From assembly GCF_903944925.1 (NCBI RefSeq), contig NZ_CAJATU010000101.1:1-64000 (forward strand): a stretch of 64,000 nucleotides of DNA. The letters are read 5' to 3'. This stretch comes from an uncultured Rhodopila sp. GTDB taxonomy: Bacteria; Pseudomonadota; Alphaproteobacteria; Acetobacterales; Acetobacteraceae. Position 1 is the stretch's first letter; every line of letters starts with the position of its first letter. Below are positions 25,761 through 33,453 of this stretch, piece by piece. Below the pieces are notes generated by a model. It was given only the letters and a program-made list of their open reading frames with translations, did not search any database and was not told the origin of the DNA. The position numbers were made by a program, and so were the translations under genes.

Positions 25761-26420
25761 ATGTCCGTCATCCTCACCGCTCCCGGCCGTTTCGGCGCAA
25801 ACCCGGACGGCGTGCCGCGGCGCGACCTGCTCGGCCTCGTGACCCTGGCGGGTGCGGCGATCGCCGCGGGGGCGGTCGCCTGGCCGTTCATCGACAGCAT
25901 GAACCCGGCCAGGGACACGCTCGCGGCCGGTGAAGCGCTGGATGTCGATACCGGCCGGATCGAGCCGGACCAGCAGATCGTTGTGATGTGGCGCGGCGCC
26001 CCGATTTTCATCATGCGGCGCGGCGCGCAGGCGATCGAGGCGCTGCGCGACCCGGCGCTGACCGCCCGGCTGAAGGATCCCGACTCGTCGGTGCTGCAGC
26101 AGCCGCCCTATGCGGCGAACTGGCACCGCAGCGTGGCCCCGGAATACCTGGTGCTGGTGGGGATCTGCACCCATCTCGGCTGCCTGCCGACTTTGTATGC
26201 CAAGCCGGATGCGGCGGAGCCGGTGGCGAACTGGCCCGGCGGGTATTTCTGCCATTGCCATGGATCGCGCTACGATCTGGCCGGACGAGTGCATACCGGG
26301 GTGCCCGCGCCCTACAACCTGCCGGTGCCGCCGCACCGGTTCGTCAGCGCGACGATGCTGCGTATCGGCGAAAACCCCGAGGGAAGCGTGTTCGAGCTGA
26401 ACAGCGTGGTGCAGATTTAG
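25761..26420 (+). CDS. petA: Rieske 2Fe-2S protein of the ubiquinol-cytochrome c reductase type, without bc1 partners
   Basis: A 219-residue Rieske iron-sulfur protein. A twin-arginine-like N-terminus (PRRDLLGLVTLAGAAIAAG, residues 19-37) leads into one membrane anchor; the cluster ligands are in CTHLGC (136-141) and CHCHGS (164-169), including the disulfide cysteines of the high-potential bc1 type. Length is normal. In a bc1 operon the cytochrome b and c1 genes follow, but here the next gene is an unrelated flavin monooxygenase, so this is a solitary or second Rieske protein. It is divergent from the peroxiredoxin-arsR unit and may be under the same redox control. The start at 25761 gives the best fit to the family. 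Confidence 0.9.
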   Translation: MSVILTAPGRFGANPDGVPRRDLLGLVTLAGAAIAAGAVAWPFIDSMNPARDTLAAGEALDVDTGRIEPDQQIVVMWRGAPIFIMRRGAQAIEALRDPALTARLKDPDSSVLQQPPYAANWHRSVAPEYLVLVGICTHLGCLPTLYAKPDAAEPVANWPGGYFCHCHGSRYDLAGRVHTGVPAPYNLPVPPHRFVSATMLRIGENPEGSVFELNSVVQI

Positions 26421-26509
26421 GTCCGCGTCGCGGGCTGAGCCGTTTGACTCGCCGCCGATCGGCATGATTGGCTGTTTGCCGGGGCAGGAACAGACAAGAA
26501 GACCATTGC

Positions 26510-27721
26510 ATGACCGCGGCCCGGCTACGTATCGGCATCGTTGGCGGCGGCGTTGGCGGTCTGACGCTCGCGCTGGCCTTGCGGCGCCGCGGACTGGCTG
26601 CGGATGTGTATGAACAGGCCTCCGAGTTGCGGGAAATCGGCGCCGCGGTGGCGCTGTCGGCCAACGCGACGCGCGAGTTGGAACGCCTGGGGTGCCTCGA
26701 CGGGATCGTCGCCGCTTCCACGGAGCCGAGCGAACTGATCTGGCGCGGCGGGCGCGACGGCCTGCGCGTGGCGGCGTTTCCGGTTGCCAAGGGCGGCGCC
26801 TATCGTGCCCGCTTCGGCGCACCCTATTGCGGCATCCACCGCGCCGATTTGCAGCGCGTGCTGGGCGGGGCGCACGGGCCGGACCGGTTGCACCTTGGCC
26901 ACCGGCTGGTGGGGCTGACCGAAACGAACGGGGTCGTCCGGCTGGACTTCGCCAACGGACTCAGCGCGGACGCCGATATCGTTGTCGGCGCGGACGGTAT
27001 TCGTTCCCGGGTGCGCCGTTTGATCGCGGGGGAAGAGCGGGCGGCCTACTCGGGCACCAGCGCGTTTCGCGGCATAGTTCCGGTGGCCGATTTGCCGTCG
27101 TTGCCGGACCCGCAGGCGATACAGTTCTGGATGGGACCGGGGGCGCATCTGCTCCATTACGCTATCGGCGCTTCGGGCCAGGACGTGAATTTCTTTGCGG
27201 TCGTCGAAGGGCCGCCGGCCTGGACGCATGAGAACTGGGTTGCGCCGATCGGCCCTGACGAGGCGGCGAGGGCGTTTGCCGGCTGGCATCCGGCGGTGGT
27301 CGAGATGGTGGGCGCCGTGCCGCACGCGGTGCGCTGGGGCTTGTTCACCGTACGGCCGCTGCAAAGCTGGCGGCGCGGCCGGACCGTGCTGCTCGGCGAT
27401 GCGGCGCATGCGATGCTGCCGCATCAGGGGCAGGGGGCGAATACCACGATCGAGGATGCCGTGACTTTGGCGGAACTGTTGGCGGCGTATGGGGCCGAGC
27501 GGTTCGATGAGGCGATGCAGCGGTATCACGCGCTGAGGCGGGTGCGCACGCGGGTTATCCAGCGCAGCTCTTGGGCCACCAATACCGTGCTGCATTTGCC
27601 TGACGACGCCATTGCCGGCCGTGCCGAAAGCTTGGCGCGATTCCCGGAGCGGTTCGGGTGGATTCACGAATTCGACGCGTCGGCCGCCATGGCATCTCGG
27701 CATGCGCCGAGAATCGGCTGA
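26510..27721 (+). CDS. FAD-dependent monooxygenase (salicylate hydroxylase-like)
   Basis: A 403-residue flavoprotein hydroxylase of the group A aromatic monooxygenases. It has the nucleotide-binding motif GGGVGGLTLALALRRRG at the N-terminus, the DG motif in VVGADGIRSRVRRLI and the GD motif in LLGDAAHAMLPHQGQGANT. The best general match is salicylate or 6-hydroxynicotinate 3-monooxygenase-like proteins, but the substrate cannot be read from the sequence. The start at 26510 removes a non-family N-terminal extension. It is followed after 65 bases by a small membrane methyltransferase and stands in no obvious aromatic pathway cluster. Confidence 0.9.
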   Translation: MTAARLRIGIVGGGVGGLTLALALRRRGLAADVYEQASELREIGAAVALSANATRELERLGCLDGIVAASTEPSELIWRGGRDGLRVAAFPVAKGGAYRARFGAPYCGIHRADLQRVLGGAHGPDRLHLGHRLVGLTETNGVVRLDFANGLSADADIVVGADGIRSRVRRLIAGEERAAYSGTSAFRGIVPVADLPSLPDPQAIQFWMGPGAHLLHYAIGASGQDVNFFAVVEGPPAWTHENWVAPIGPDEAARAFAGWHPAVVEMVGAVPHAVRWGLFTVRPLQSWRRGRTVLLGDAAHAMLPHQGQGANTTIEDAVTLAELLAAYGAERFDEAMQRYHALRRVRTRVIQRSSWATNTVLHLPDDAIAGRAESLARFPERFGWIHEFDASAAMASRHAPRIG

Positions 27722-27786
27722 TCCGTTTTCAATCCTGACTGCGATCAGCCCTTGCCAGGGGCATCAACACGCGCTCCGGTCGCTCC

Positions 27787-28272
27787 ATGAACCAGTCAAC
27801 CAACCGGCCGAACACCGTTCCATGGCCGCCAATCATCTTCGGCGGCGCGATCGCCGCGGCGGTGATGCTCGGATATGTCTACCCGCTTGGCGGCGTGCTT
27901 CCCGTCGGGATCGTCGTTCGCATCATCGGCGCCCTGCTGCTTCTCGCCGGCATCGGCTTCGACAGTGCGGCGATGCGCGAAATGCGCCGGCATCGCGCCA
28001 ACATTCTGCCGCACCGGGCGGCGACCGCCCTGGTGACCTCGGGACCGTTCGCCCTGTCGCGCAACCCGATCTATCTCGGCAACACCCTGGTGCTGACGGG
28101 GGCGGCATTGCTGTTCGGCAGCCTTTGGCTGCTGCCGGCCGCTGCCGCTGCGGCCGTGGCGGTAACCGAGCTTGCTATCCGGCGGGAGGAAGCGCATCTC
28201 GCTGCGCAGTTCGGCGAGGCCTGGAAAGCCTATGCCGAGCGCACACCGCGGTGGATTCGTTTGCGGTTCTGA
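27787..28272 (+). CDS. Isoprenylcysteine carboxyl methyltransferase-like (PEMT/ICMT) membrane protein
   Basis: A 161-residue protein with four likely spans, of the ICMT/PEMT superfamily. The C-terminal cofactor-binding pattern is visible: TSGPFALSRNPIYLGNTLV and, later, REEAHLAAQFGEAWKAYAERTPRWI. Such short bacterial members methylate small acidic or amine substrates, often unknown. No partner gene is obvious. A REP-like palindrome lies just downstream. Confidence 0.88.
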   Translation: MNQSTNRPNTVPWPPIIFGGAIAAAVMLGYVYPLGGVLPVGIVVRIIGALLLLAGIGFDSAAMREMRRHRANILPHRAATALVTSGPFALSRNPIYLGNTLVLTGAALLFGSLWLLPAAAAAAVAVTELAIRREEAHLAAQFGEAWKAYAERTPRWIRLRF

Positions 28273-28317
28273 CAGCGGGTATCGGGGGCACGGCTTGTTC
28301 CGACGACGCCTGCCCCT

Positions 28318-28401
28318 GTCTCATGGCCGGGACCCGGCCATTCGCTGCGGTGCGGGATCAAGCAAAGTCGTGGATGGCCGGACTAAATCCGGCCATGACA
28401 C
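28318..28401. repeat. REP-like palindrome, copy 5 (long-loop form)
   Basis: Left arm GTCTCATGGCCGGG (28318-28331) and right arm TCCGGCCATGACAC (28388-28401), with an internal diverged pair (GGCCATTCGC and GTGGATGGCC) between. It occupies most of the gap between the convergent methyltransferase and NodT-type genes. Its layout resembles copy 2. Confidence 0.8.
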
Positions 28402-28428
28402 AAGGCGAACGCTCCGCTCCTCCGCCCG

Positions 28429-29967
28429 CTACGGCAGCAGCGGGTTCGCCCACTCGATCTTTCCCGGCAAATCCCCTCGCGACCAACCCCCGCCCAGCGC
28501 CTCGATCAGCGCCACGCTGGCCACCAGGCGGCTCTGCTGCACCGCCAGGGCCGATTGCTGGTTCGACAGCAGCGAGGTTTGCTCGGTGATCACGCTGGTA
28601 TACGGCACCGTTCCGGCCTTGTAGGCATTCAGCGTCGCGTCCACCGCCCGCCGTGTCGATGCCACCGCCAGCGCCTCGGCCTGAGCCTGCAGCTCCAGGA
28701 TACGCAGGTCGGACAGCGCGTCTTCCACCCCCTGGAACGCGGTCAGCACGGTCTGCCGGTAGGTCGCCACCGAGGCGTCATACGTCGCCCGCGCCGCCTG
28801 CACCGCCGCGCGGCGCTCCCCGCCGTTGAACACGGTCTCCGACGCCGAAGCGCCGAGCGACCAGACCTGGTTGCCGATATTGAACAACTGACCGATCGGG
28901 TTGCCGGCATACTCGCCCAGCGCCGAAAGCGAAATGGTCGGGTAATACGCCGCCACCGCCACGCCAATCAGCGCGTTCTCCTGCTGCATCGCCCGCTCCG
29001 CGGCGGCGATATCGGGCCGCCGCTCCAGCAGTTCCGACGGCAGCCCGGGCGGCAGCACCGGCACCTCCGCGGCCAGCGGTGCCGGAGCGATGGTCACCTC
29101 CGACGGCGGATGACCGGTCAGCACCGCGATCGCGTGCTCATACTGCGCCCGCTGGATGCCGACGGCGATCAACTGCGCCTGCGTCGATTGCAGCAGCGCC
29201 AGAGCCGTTACATAGTCGGTGCTGGCTGTCGTTCCGGCGCGATACTGGTTCTCCGTGATCTGCAAGGCGCGGCGGTAGGCGGCGACAGTCTCGGTCAGAA
29301 GCTGCGCCAGCGAGTCCTCCGCCCGCAGATCGAAATAATCCGCCGCCAAGGTCGCCTGCGCCGATAGTTTTGCATTCGCCAGATCGGCTGCGCTGACCTG
29401 GGCGCTGGAGACGCTGCTCTCGATCTGCCGCCGCACGCTGCCCCAGACGTCCGGCACCCAGGAGACGGTGCCGCTGATGCTGTAGGTCGTGCCGCTGCGC
29501 CCGCCGCCGGAGTACGATGAATTACCGGAATTGACGCTGGATCGGACGCTGCTGCCGCTGCCGCCTCCGCCGCCGAAGCGCGACACGCCCGGGCTGAGGC
29601 CGATGGCCGGGAACAGGCTGGCACGCGCTTCGGCGACCAGCGCGACGGCGTTGCGGTAATCCGCTTCCGAGACTTTCACCGTCTGGTTGGAAATCTCGAC
29701 CATGCGTTCGAGACGGTCCAGTTCCGGGTCGTGATAAACCGACCACCAATCGCCCTTGTCCACCGCATCCGCCGGCTGGCTGATCTTCCAGCCTTGCAGT
29801 TCCTTGAACGCAACGGGCGCGGGGGCGTCGGGACGTTTGTAGTCCGGGCCGACCATGCAGCCGGTCAGGGCGAAGGTCAGGAGGAGAGCGGCGAGCGCGG
29901 TTGGGGCGATGCTGGCAAGTGCGGACAGGACGGAGACGTCAGGCGAGTGACCACGCCCTTGTGTCAT
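28429..29967 (-). CDS. NodT-family outer-membrane efflux lipoprotein (TolC superfamily)
   Basis: A 512-residue outer-membrane channel lipoprotein. The lipobox LTGC places the lipidated cysteine at residue 37 after a hydrophobic stretch; GPDYKRPDAPAP follows, as in most NodT/OprM proteins. Two outer-membrane efflux repeats fill the rest. It ends the RND operon and is the exit duct for the two permeases and adaptor upstream. The ATG at 29967 lies in the left arm of a REP-like palindrome. An alternative ATG at 30036 overlaps the permease stop (TGATG) and would translate the palindrome as part of an extended N-terminus; the shorter form gives a normal signal peptide. Confidence 0.9.
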   Translation of the reverse strand: MTQGRGHSPDVSVLSALASIAPTALAALLLTFALTGCMVGPDYKRPDAPAPVAFKELQGWKISQPADAVDKGDWWSVYHDPELDRLERMVEISNQTVKVSEADYRNAVALVAEARASLFPAIGLSPGVSRFGGGGGSGSSVRSSVNSGNSSYSGGGRSGTTYSISGTVSWVPDVWGSVRRQIESSVSSAQVSAADLANAKLSAQATLAADYFDLRAEDSLAQLLTETVAAYRRALQITENQYRAGTTASTDYVTALALLQSTQAQLIAVGIQRAQYEHAIAVLTGHPPSEVTIAPAPLAAEVPVLPPGLPSELLERRPDIAAAERAMQQENALIGVAVAAYYPTISLSALGEYAGNPIGQLFNIGNQVWSLGASASETVFNGGERRAAVQAARATYDASVATYRQTVLTAFQGVEDALSDLRILELQAQAEALAVASTRRAVDATLNAYKAGTVPYTSVITEQTSLLSNQQSALAVQQSRLVASVALIEALGGGWSRGDLPGKIEWANPLLP

Positions 29968-30004
29968 GGCCGGGCGACCGAGCACGCAAGCCCGGCCATG
30001 ACAC
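29961..30004. repeat. REP-like palindrome, copy 6, at the nodT-type start
   Basis: Perfect 15-base arms GTGTCATGGCCGGGC (29961-29975) and GCCCGGCCATGACAC (29990-30004) with a 14-base loop. It sits between the second RND permease and the NodT-type gene on the same strand. The preferred NodT start codon is inside the left arm. Confidence 0.88.
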
Positions 30005-30035
30005 GGAGGACAATCCGCCCGCCCGAAGAAATCCA

Positions 30036-33000
30036 TCACTCAGCCGCCTCCGGCGCAGCCAGGCCGGGAAAGGCCCGATACCAGTGCCGTTTCGCAAACA
30101 GCCGGAAGCGATCCAAATACAAGTACACCACCGGCGTCGTATACAGCGTCAGCACCTGGCTCACCATCAACCCGCCCACAATCGAAAGCCCCAGCGGACG
30201 CCGCAATTCCCCGCCATCGCCGAAACTCAGCGCCAACGGCAGCGCCCCCAGCATCGCCGCACTCGTCGTCATCATGATCGGCCGGAACCGCATCAGGCAC
30301 GCCTCGAAAATCGCCTCTCGCGGCTCCAAGCCGTCCTTGCGTTCCGCTTCCAAAGCAAAATCGATCATCAGGATCGCGTTCTTCTTGACGATGCCGATCA
30401 GCAATATCACGCCGATGGCGGCGATCAGGCTGAATTCCGTGTTGAACAGCATCAGCGCCAGGATCGCACCGATCCCTGCCGAGGGCAACGTGGAAATTAT
30501 GGTAATCGGGTGAATATAACTCTCATAAAGCACCCCCAACACTATATAAATCGCCGCCAACGCCGAAACAAGCAAGATCGGCATTGTGCTCAGCGACTCC
30601 TGAAAGGTCCGCGCCGTCCCCTGGAACGATCCATGGATGGAAGCAGGCATGCCGATGGCCCGCATCGCCTGCTCGACTGCCACGGTCGCGTCGCCCAGCG
30701 ATGTCCCGGGCGCCAGATTGAAGGAAATCGTGCTCGCCACGAACGGTCCCTGGTGGTTCACCGCCAGCGCCGTGTTGCCCGGCCCGAACGACGTGAACGA
30801 CGCCAGCGGAATCATCGTTTCTTTGCTCGTGCTGACCGCCGCCCCGGAGGACGCCGTGCCCTTGCCGACATTCGCCAGCGCATTGGTCGCCGCATTCCGC
30901 GCCGAACTGGACGCGATGCTCGCCGCCGTCGTCGCGGTCACCGAGGCGGATGTGCCAACCGTTCCGATCACCGCATTCGATGTCTGCGTGCCGGACGCAC
31001 TGCCCCCCGCGGTGCTGACATACACATCCCGCAACGTCTGCGGGCTTTGCCAGTATCGCGGCGCCACCTCCATCACCACGTGATACTGGTTCTGCGCGCT
31101 GTAAATCGTGGACACCTGGCGCTGGCCGAACGCGTCATACAACGTGTTGTCGATCTGCGAGACATTCACCCCCAGCCGCGCCGCGGTGGCGCGGTCGATC
31201 ACCAGGTCCGTCTCCAGTCCCTTCTGCTGTTGGTCCGAAATGACATCGCGCAGCATCGGATTATGCTCAAGCGCCGCAACCAACTTGGGCGACCATTCGT
31301 ATAAGTCCGCGGCGCTGTCGGCCTGCAACGTGTATTGATACGCAGCACTGCTCTGCCGCCCGCCGGTGGAAATGTCCTGCAGAGGAATCAGGATCAGCCG
31401 GGCCCCCGGCACGATGGCCAGCTTGCGCCGCAGGCGGGTCATGATCGTATCGATGCCGTCGCGCTGCGCCAGCGGCTTCAGCGCGACATAGACGGAGCCG
31501 GTATTGGTTTGCCCGGCACCGCCTCCGCCGCCCTGGCCGGTGAATCCGACGACGCTCTGGACGCCCGGGTCCTGCTGCACGATGCGCGACAATTCCGTCA
31601 GCTTGCCCTGCATCGCCTGGAACGAAATACTCTGATCGGCTTGTAGGCTGCCGATCATCCGGCCGGTGTCCTGCTGGGGGAAGAAGCCTTTGGGGACGAC
31701 GACGTACAGCGCAACGTTCATCCCCACGGTCACCAGCAGCACCAGCACAACAAACAACGGATGCCGCAGCGACCACGCCAAGGTCCGGCCGTAGGCCGAC
31801 TGCACCCGATCGAACAGCGTGCGTTTCTTCGGCAACGACCGGTTGGCCGCCTTGAGGAAAAGAGCGCACAGCATCGGCGTGGTGGTCAACGAGATCGCCA
31901 GCGACACCATGATCGCCAGCGACAAGGTCACCGCGAACTCCCGGAACAGCCGCCCGACAATCCCGCCCATCAGCAGTATCGGCAGGAACACCGCGATCAG
32001 CGATACACTGATCGAAATGACGGTAAACCCGACCTCCTTCGCGCCGCGCAAGGCCGCCTCGACGCGCGGCACGCCATCTTCGAGATGGCGGGAGATGTTC
32101 TCCAGCACCACGATTGCATCATCGACGACGAAGCCGGTGGCGACGGTCAGCGCCATCAGCGACAGGTTGTCGAGGCTGTAGCCGAGCAGGTACATCGTCC
32201 CGAATGTGCCGATGATGGAGACCGGCACGGCGACGGCCGGGATCAGCGTGGCGCGAACGCTGCGCAGGAACAGGAACACCACCAGGGTGACCAGTGCCAC
32301 GGCGATCAGCAGGGTGCGTTCGGTGTCGCGCAGGCTGGCGCGGATCGTCGTGGTGCGGTCGTTGGCGATCAGCAGGTTCATGTCCGCCGGCATCGCCGCC
32401 ATCAGTTGCGGGATCGCCGCTTTGACCGAGTCCACGGTGCTGATGATGTTGGCGCCCGGCTGGCGGAACAGGATCACCAGCACCGCCGGCTTGCCCTGCG
32501 ACAGGCCGAGGTTGCGCAGGTTCTCGACCGAGTCCTGCACGTCCGCCACGTCGGACAGCCGCACCGCCGCACCGTTGCGGTAGGCGATGACCAGCGGTTT
32601 GTAGTCGTCCGCGTGCGTCGCCTGGTCGTTGGTGTAGAGCTGGTAATGCAGGGTGTCGGACTCGATCGACCCCTTCGGGCTGTTGGCGTTCGCCGATGCC
32701 AAAGCCGCACGCACGTCCTCCAGCCCGATACCGTATTTGAACAGCGCGGTCGGGTTCAGCTCCACCCGCACCGCGGGCAGGGCGGCGCCGCCGATGATGA
32801 CCTGGCCGATCCCGTCGATCTGCGACAGCCGCTGCGACAGCACATTGGTCGCCGCGTCATACATCTGCCCTCGGGTGAGGGTGGCCGAGGTCAGCGCCAG
32901 GATCAGCACCGGTGCCTCGGCCGGGTTCACCTTGCGGTAGGTCGGGTTGCTGCGCAGGCTTGTCGGCAAATCGGCCCGCGCCGCGTTGATCGCCGCCTGG

Positions 33001-33323
33001 ACGTCGCGCGCGGCGCCGTTGATGTCGCGGTTGAGGCCGAATTGAAGGACGATGCGCGCCTGGCCGACGGAACTGGTGGACGTCATCTCGGTGACGTCGG
33101 CGATCTGCCCGAGATGCCGCTCCAGCGGGCTGGCAACGCTGGTGGCGACGGTGTCCGGGCTGGCGCCCGGGAGCTGGGCCTGGACCGAGATGGTGGGGAA
33201 ATCCACCTGCGGGAGTGGGGAAACGGGCAGCTTGAAGAACGCGAAGATGCCGGCCAGGGCGATGCCGACGGTCAGGAGGGTGGTCGCGACCGGTCGGGCG
33301 ATGAAGGGGGCGGAGAGGTTCAT
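30036..33323 (-). CDS. mdtC: RND efflux permease, MdtC-like, with Ser/Ala/Thr-rich insertion
   Basis: A 1095-residue inner-membrane proton-driven pump subunit. The N-terminus [20 protein letters not shown], the FPTISVQAQLPGASPDTVA segment and the transmembrane block [20 protein letters not shown], with its paired aspartates for proton relay, fit the MdtB/MdtC heteromeric group. It is about 60 residues longer than usual because of a low-complexity insertion at about residues 770-833 (for example TATTAASIASSSARNAATN). It is 130 bases downstream of the MdtB-like gene and just upstream of NodT. MdtBC pumps export bile salts, novobiocin and similar compounds in enterobacteria. Confidence 0.92.
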   Translation of the reverse strand: MNLSAPFIARPVATTLLTVGIALAGIFAFFKLPVSPLPQVDFPTISVQAQLPGASPDTVATSVASPLERHLGQIADVTEMTSTSSVGQARIVLQFGLNRDINGAARDVQAAINAARADLPTSLRSNPTYRKVNPAEAPVLILALTSATLTRGQMYDAATNVLSQRLSQIDGIGQVIIGGAALPAVRVELNPTALFKYGIGLEDVRAALASANANSPKGSIESDTLHYQLYTNDQATHADDYKPLVIAYRNGAAVRLSDVADVQDSVENLRNLGLSQGKPAVLVILFRQPGANIISTVDSVKAAIPQLMAAMPADMNLLIANDRTTTIRASLRDTERTLLIAVALVTLVVFLFLRSVRATLIPAVAVPVSIIGTFGTMYLLGYSLDNLSLMALTVATGFVVDDAIVVLENISRHLEDGVPRVEAALRGAKEVGFTVISISVSLIAVFLPILLMGGIVGRLFREFAVTLSLAIMVSLAISLTTTPMLCALFLKAANRSLPKKRTLFDRVQSAYGRTLAWSLRHPLFVVLVLLVTVGMNVALYVVVPKGFFPQQDTGRMIGSLQADQSISFQAMQGKLTELSRIVQQDPGVQSVVGFTGQGGGGGAGQTNTGSVYVALKPLAQRDGIDTIMTRLRRKLAIVPGARLILIPLQDISTGGRQSSAAYQYTLQADSAADLYEWSPKLVAALEHNPMLRDVISDQQQKGLETDLVIDRATAARLGVNVSQIDNTLYDAFGQRQVSTIYSAQNQYHVVMEVAPRYWQSPQTLRDVYVSTAGGSASGTQTSNAVIGTVGTSASVTATTAASIASSSARNAATNALANVGKGTASSGAAVSTSKETMIPLASFTSFGPGNTALAVNHQGPFVASTISFNLAPGTSLGDATVAVEQAMRAIGMPASIHGSFQGTARTFQESLSTMPILLVSALAAIYIVLGVLYESYIHPITIISTLPSAGIGAILALMLFNTEFSLIAAIGVILLIGIVKKNAILMIDFALEAERKDGLEPREAIFEACLMRFRPIMMTTSAAMLGALPLALSFGDGGELRRPLGLSIVGGLMVSQVLTLYTTPVVYLYLDRFRLFAKRHWYRAFPGLAAPEAAE

Positions 33324-33453
33324 GGGCGTGCACGGTGGTCGAACGGCCGGGGCGAGACAGAAGCGCGACCGAAGGGGACGCACTGGGCCCTCGCCGTCAT
33401 GACGGGACAGGGTGCCGTTCCGGCCGCCATGACGGAGGAGGGGGCCCGCATCC

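Noticed and set aside
33394..33435. GTCATGACGG and CCGCCATGACGG between the two RND permease genes, as another REP-like copy
   Set aside because: The arms are too diverged from the core to count as a member, although the position fits.
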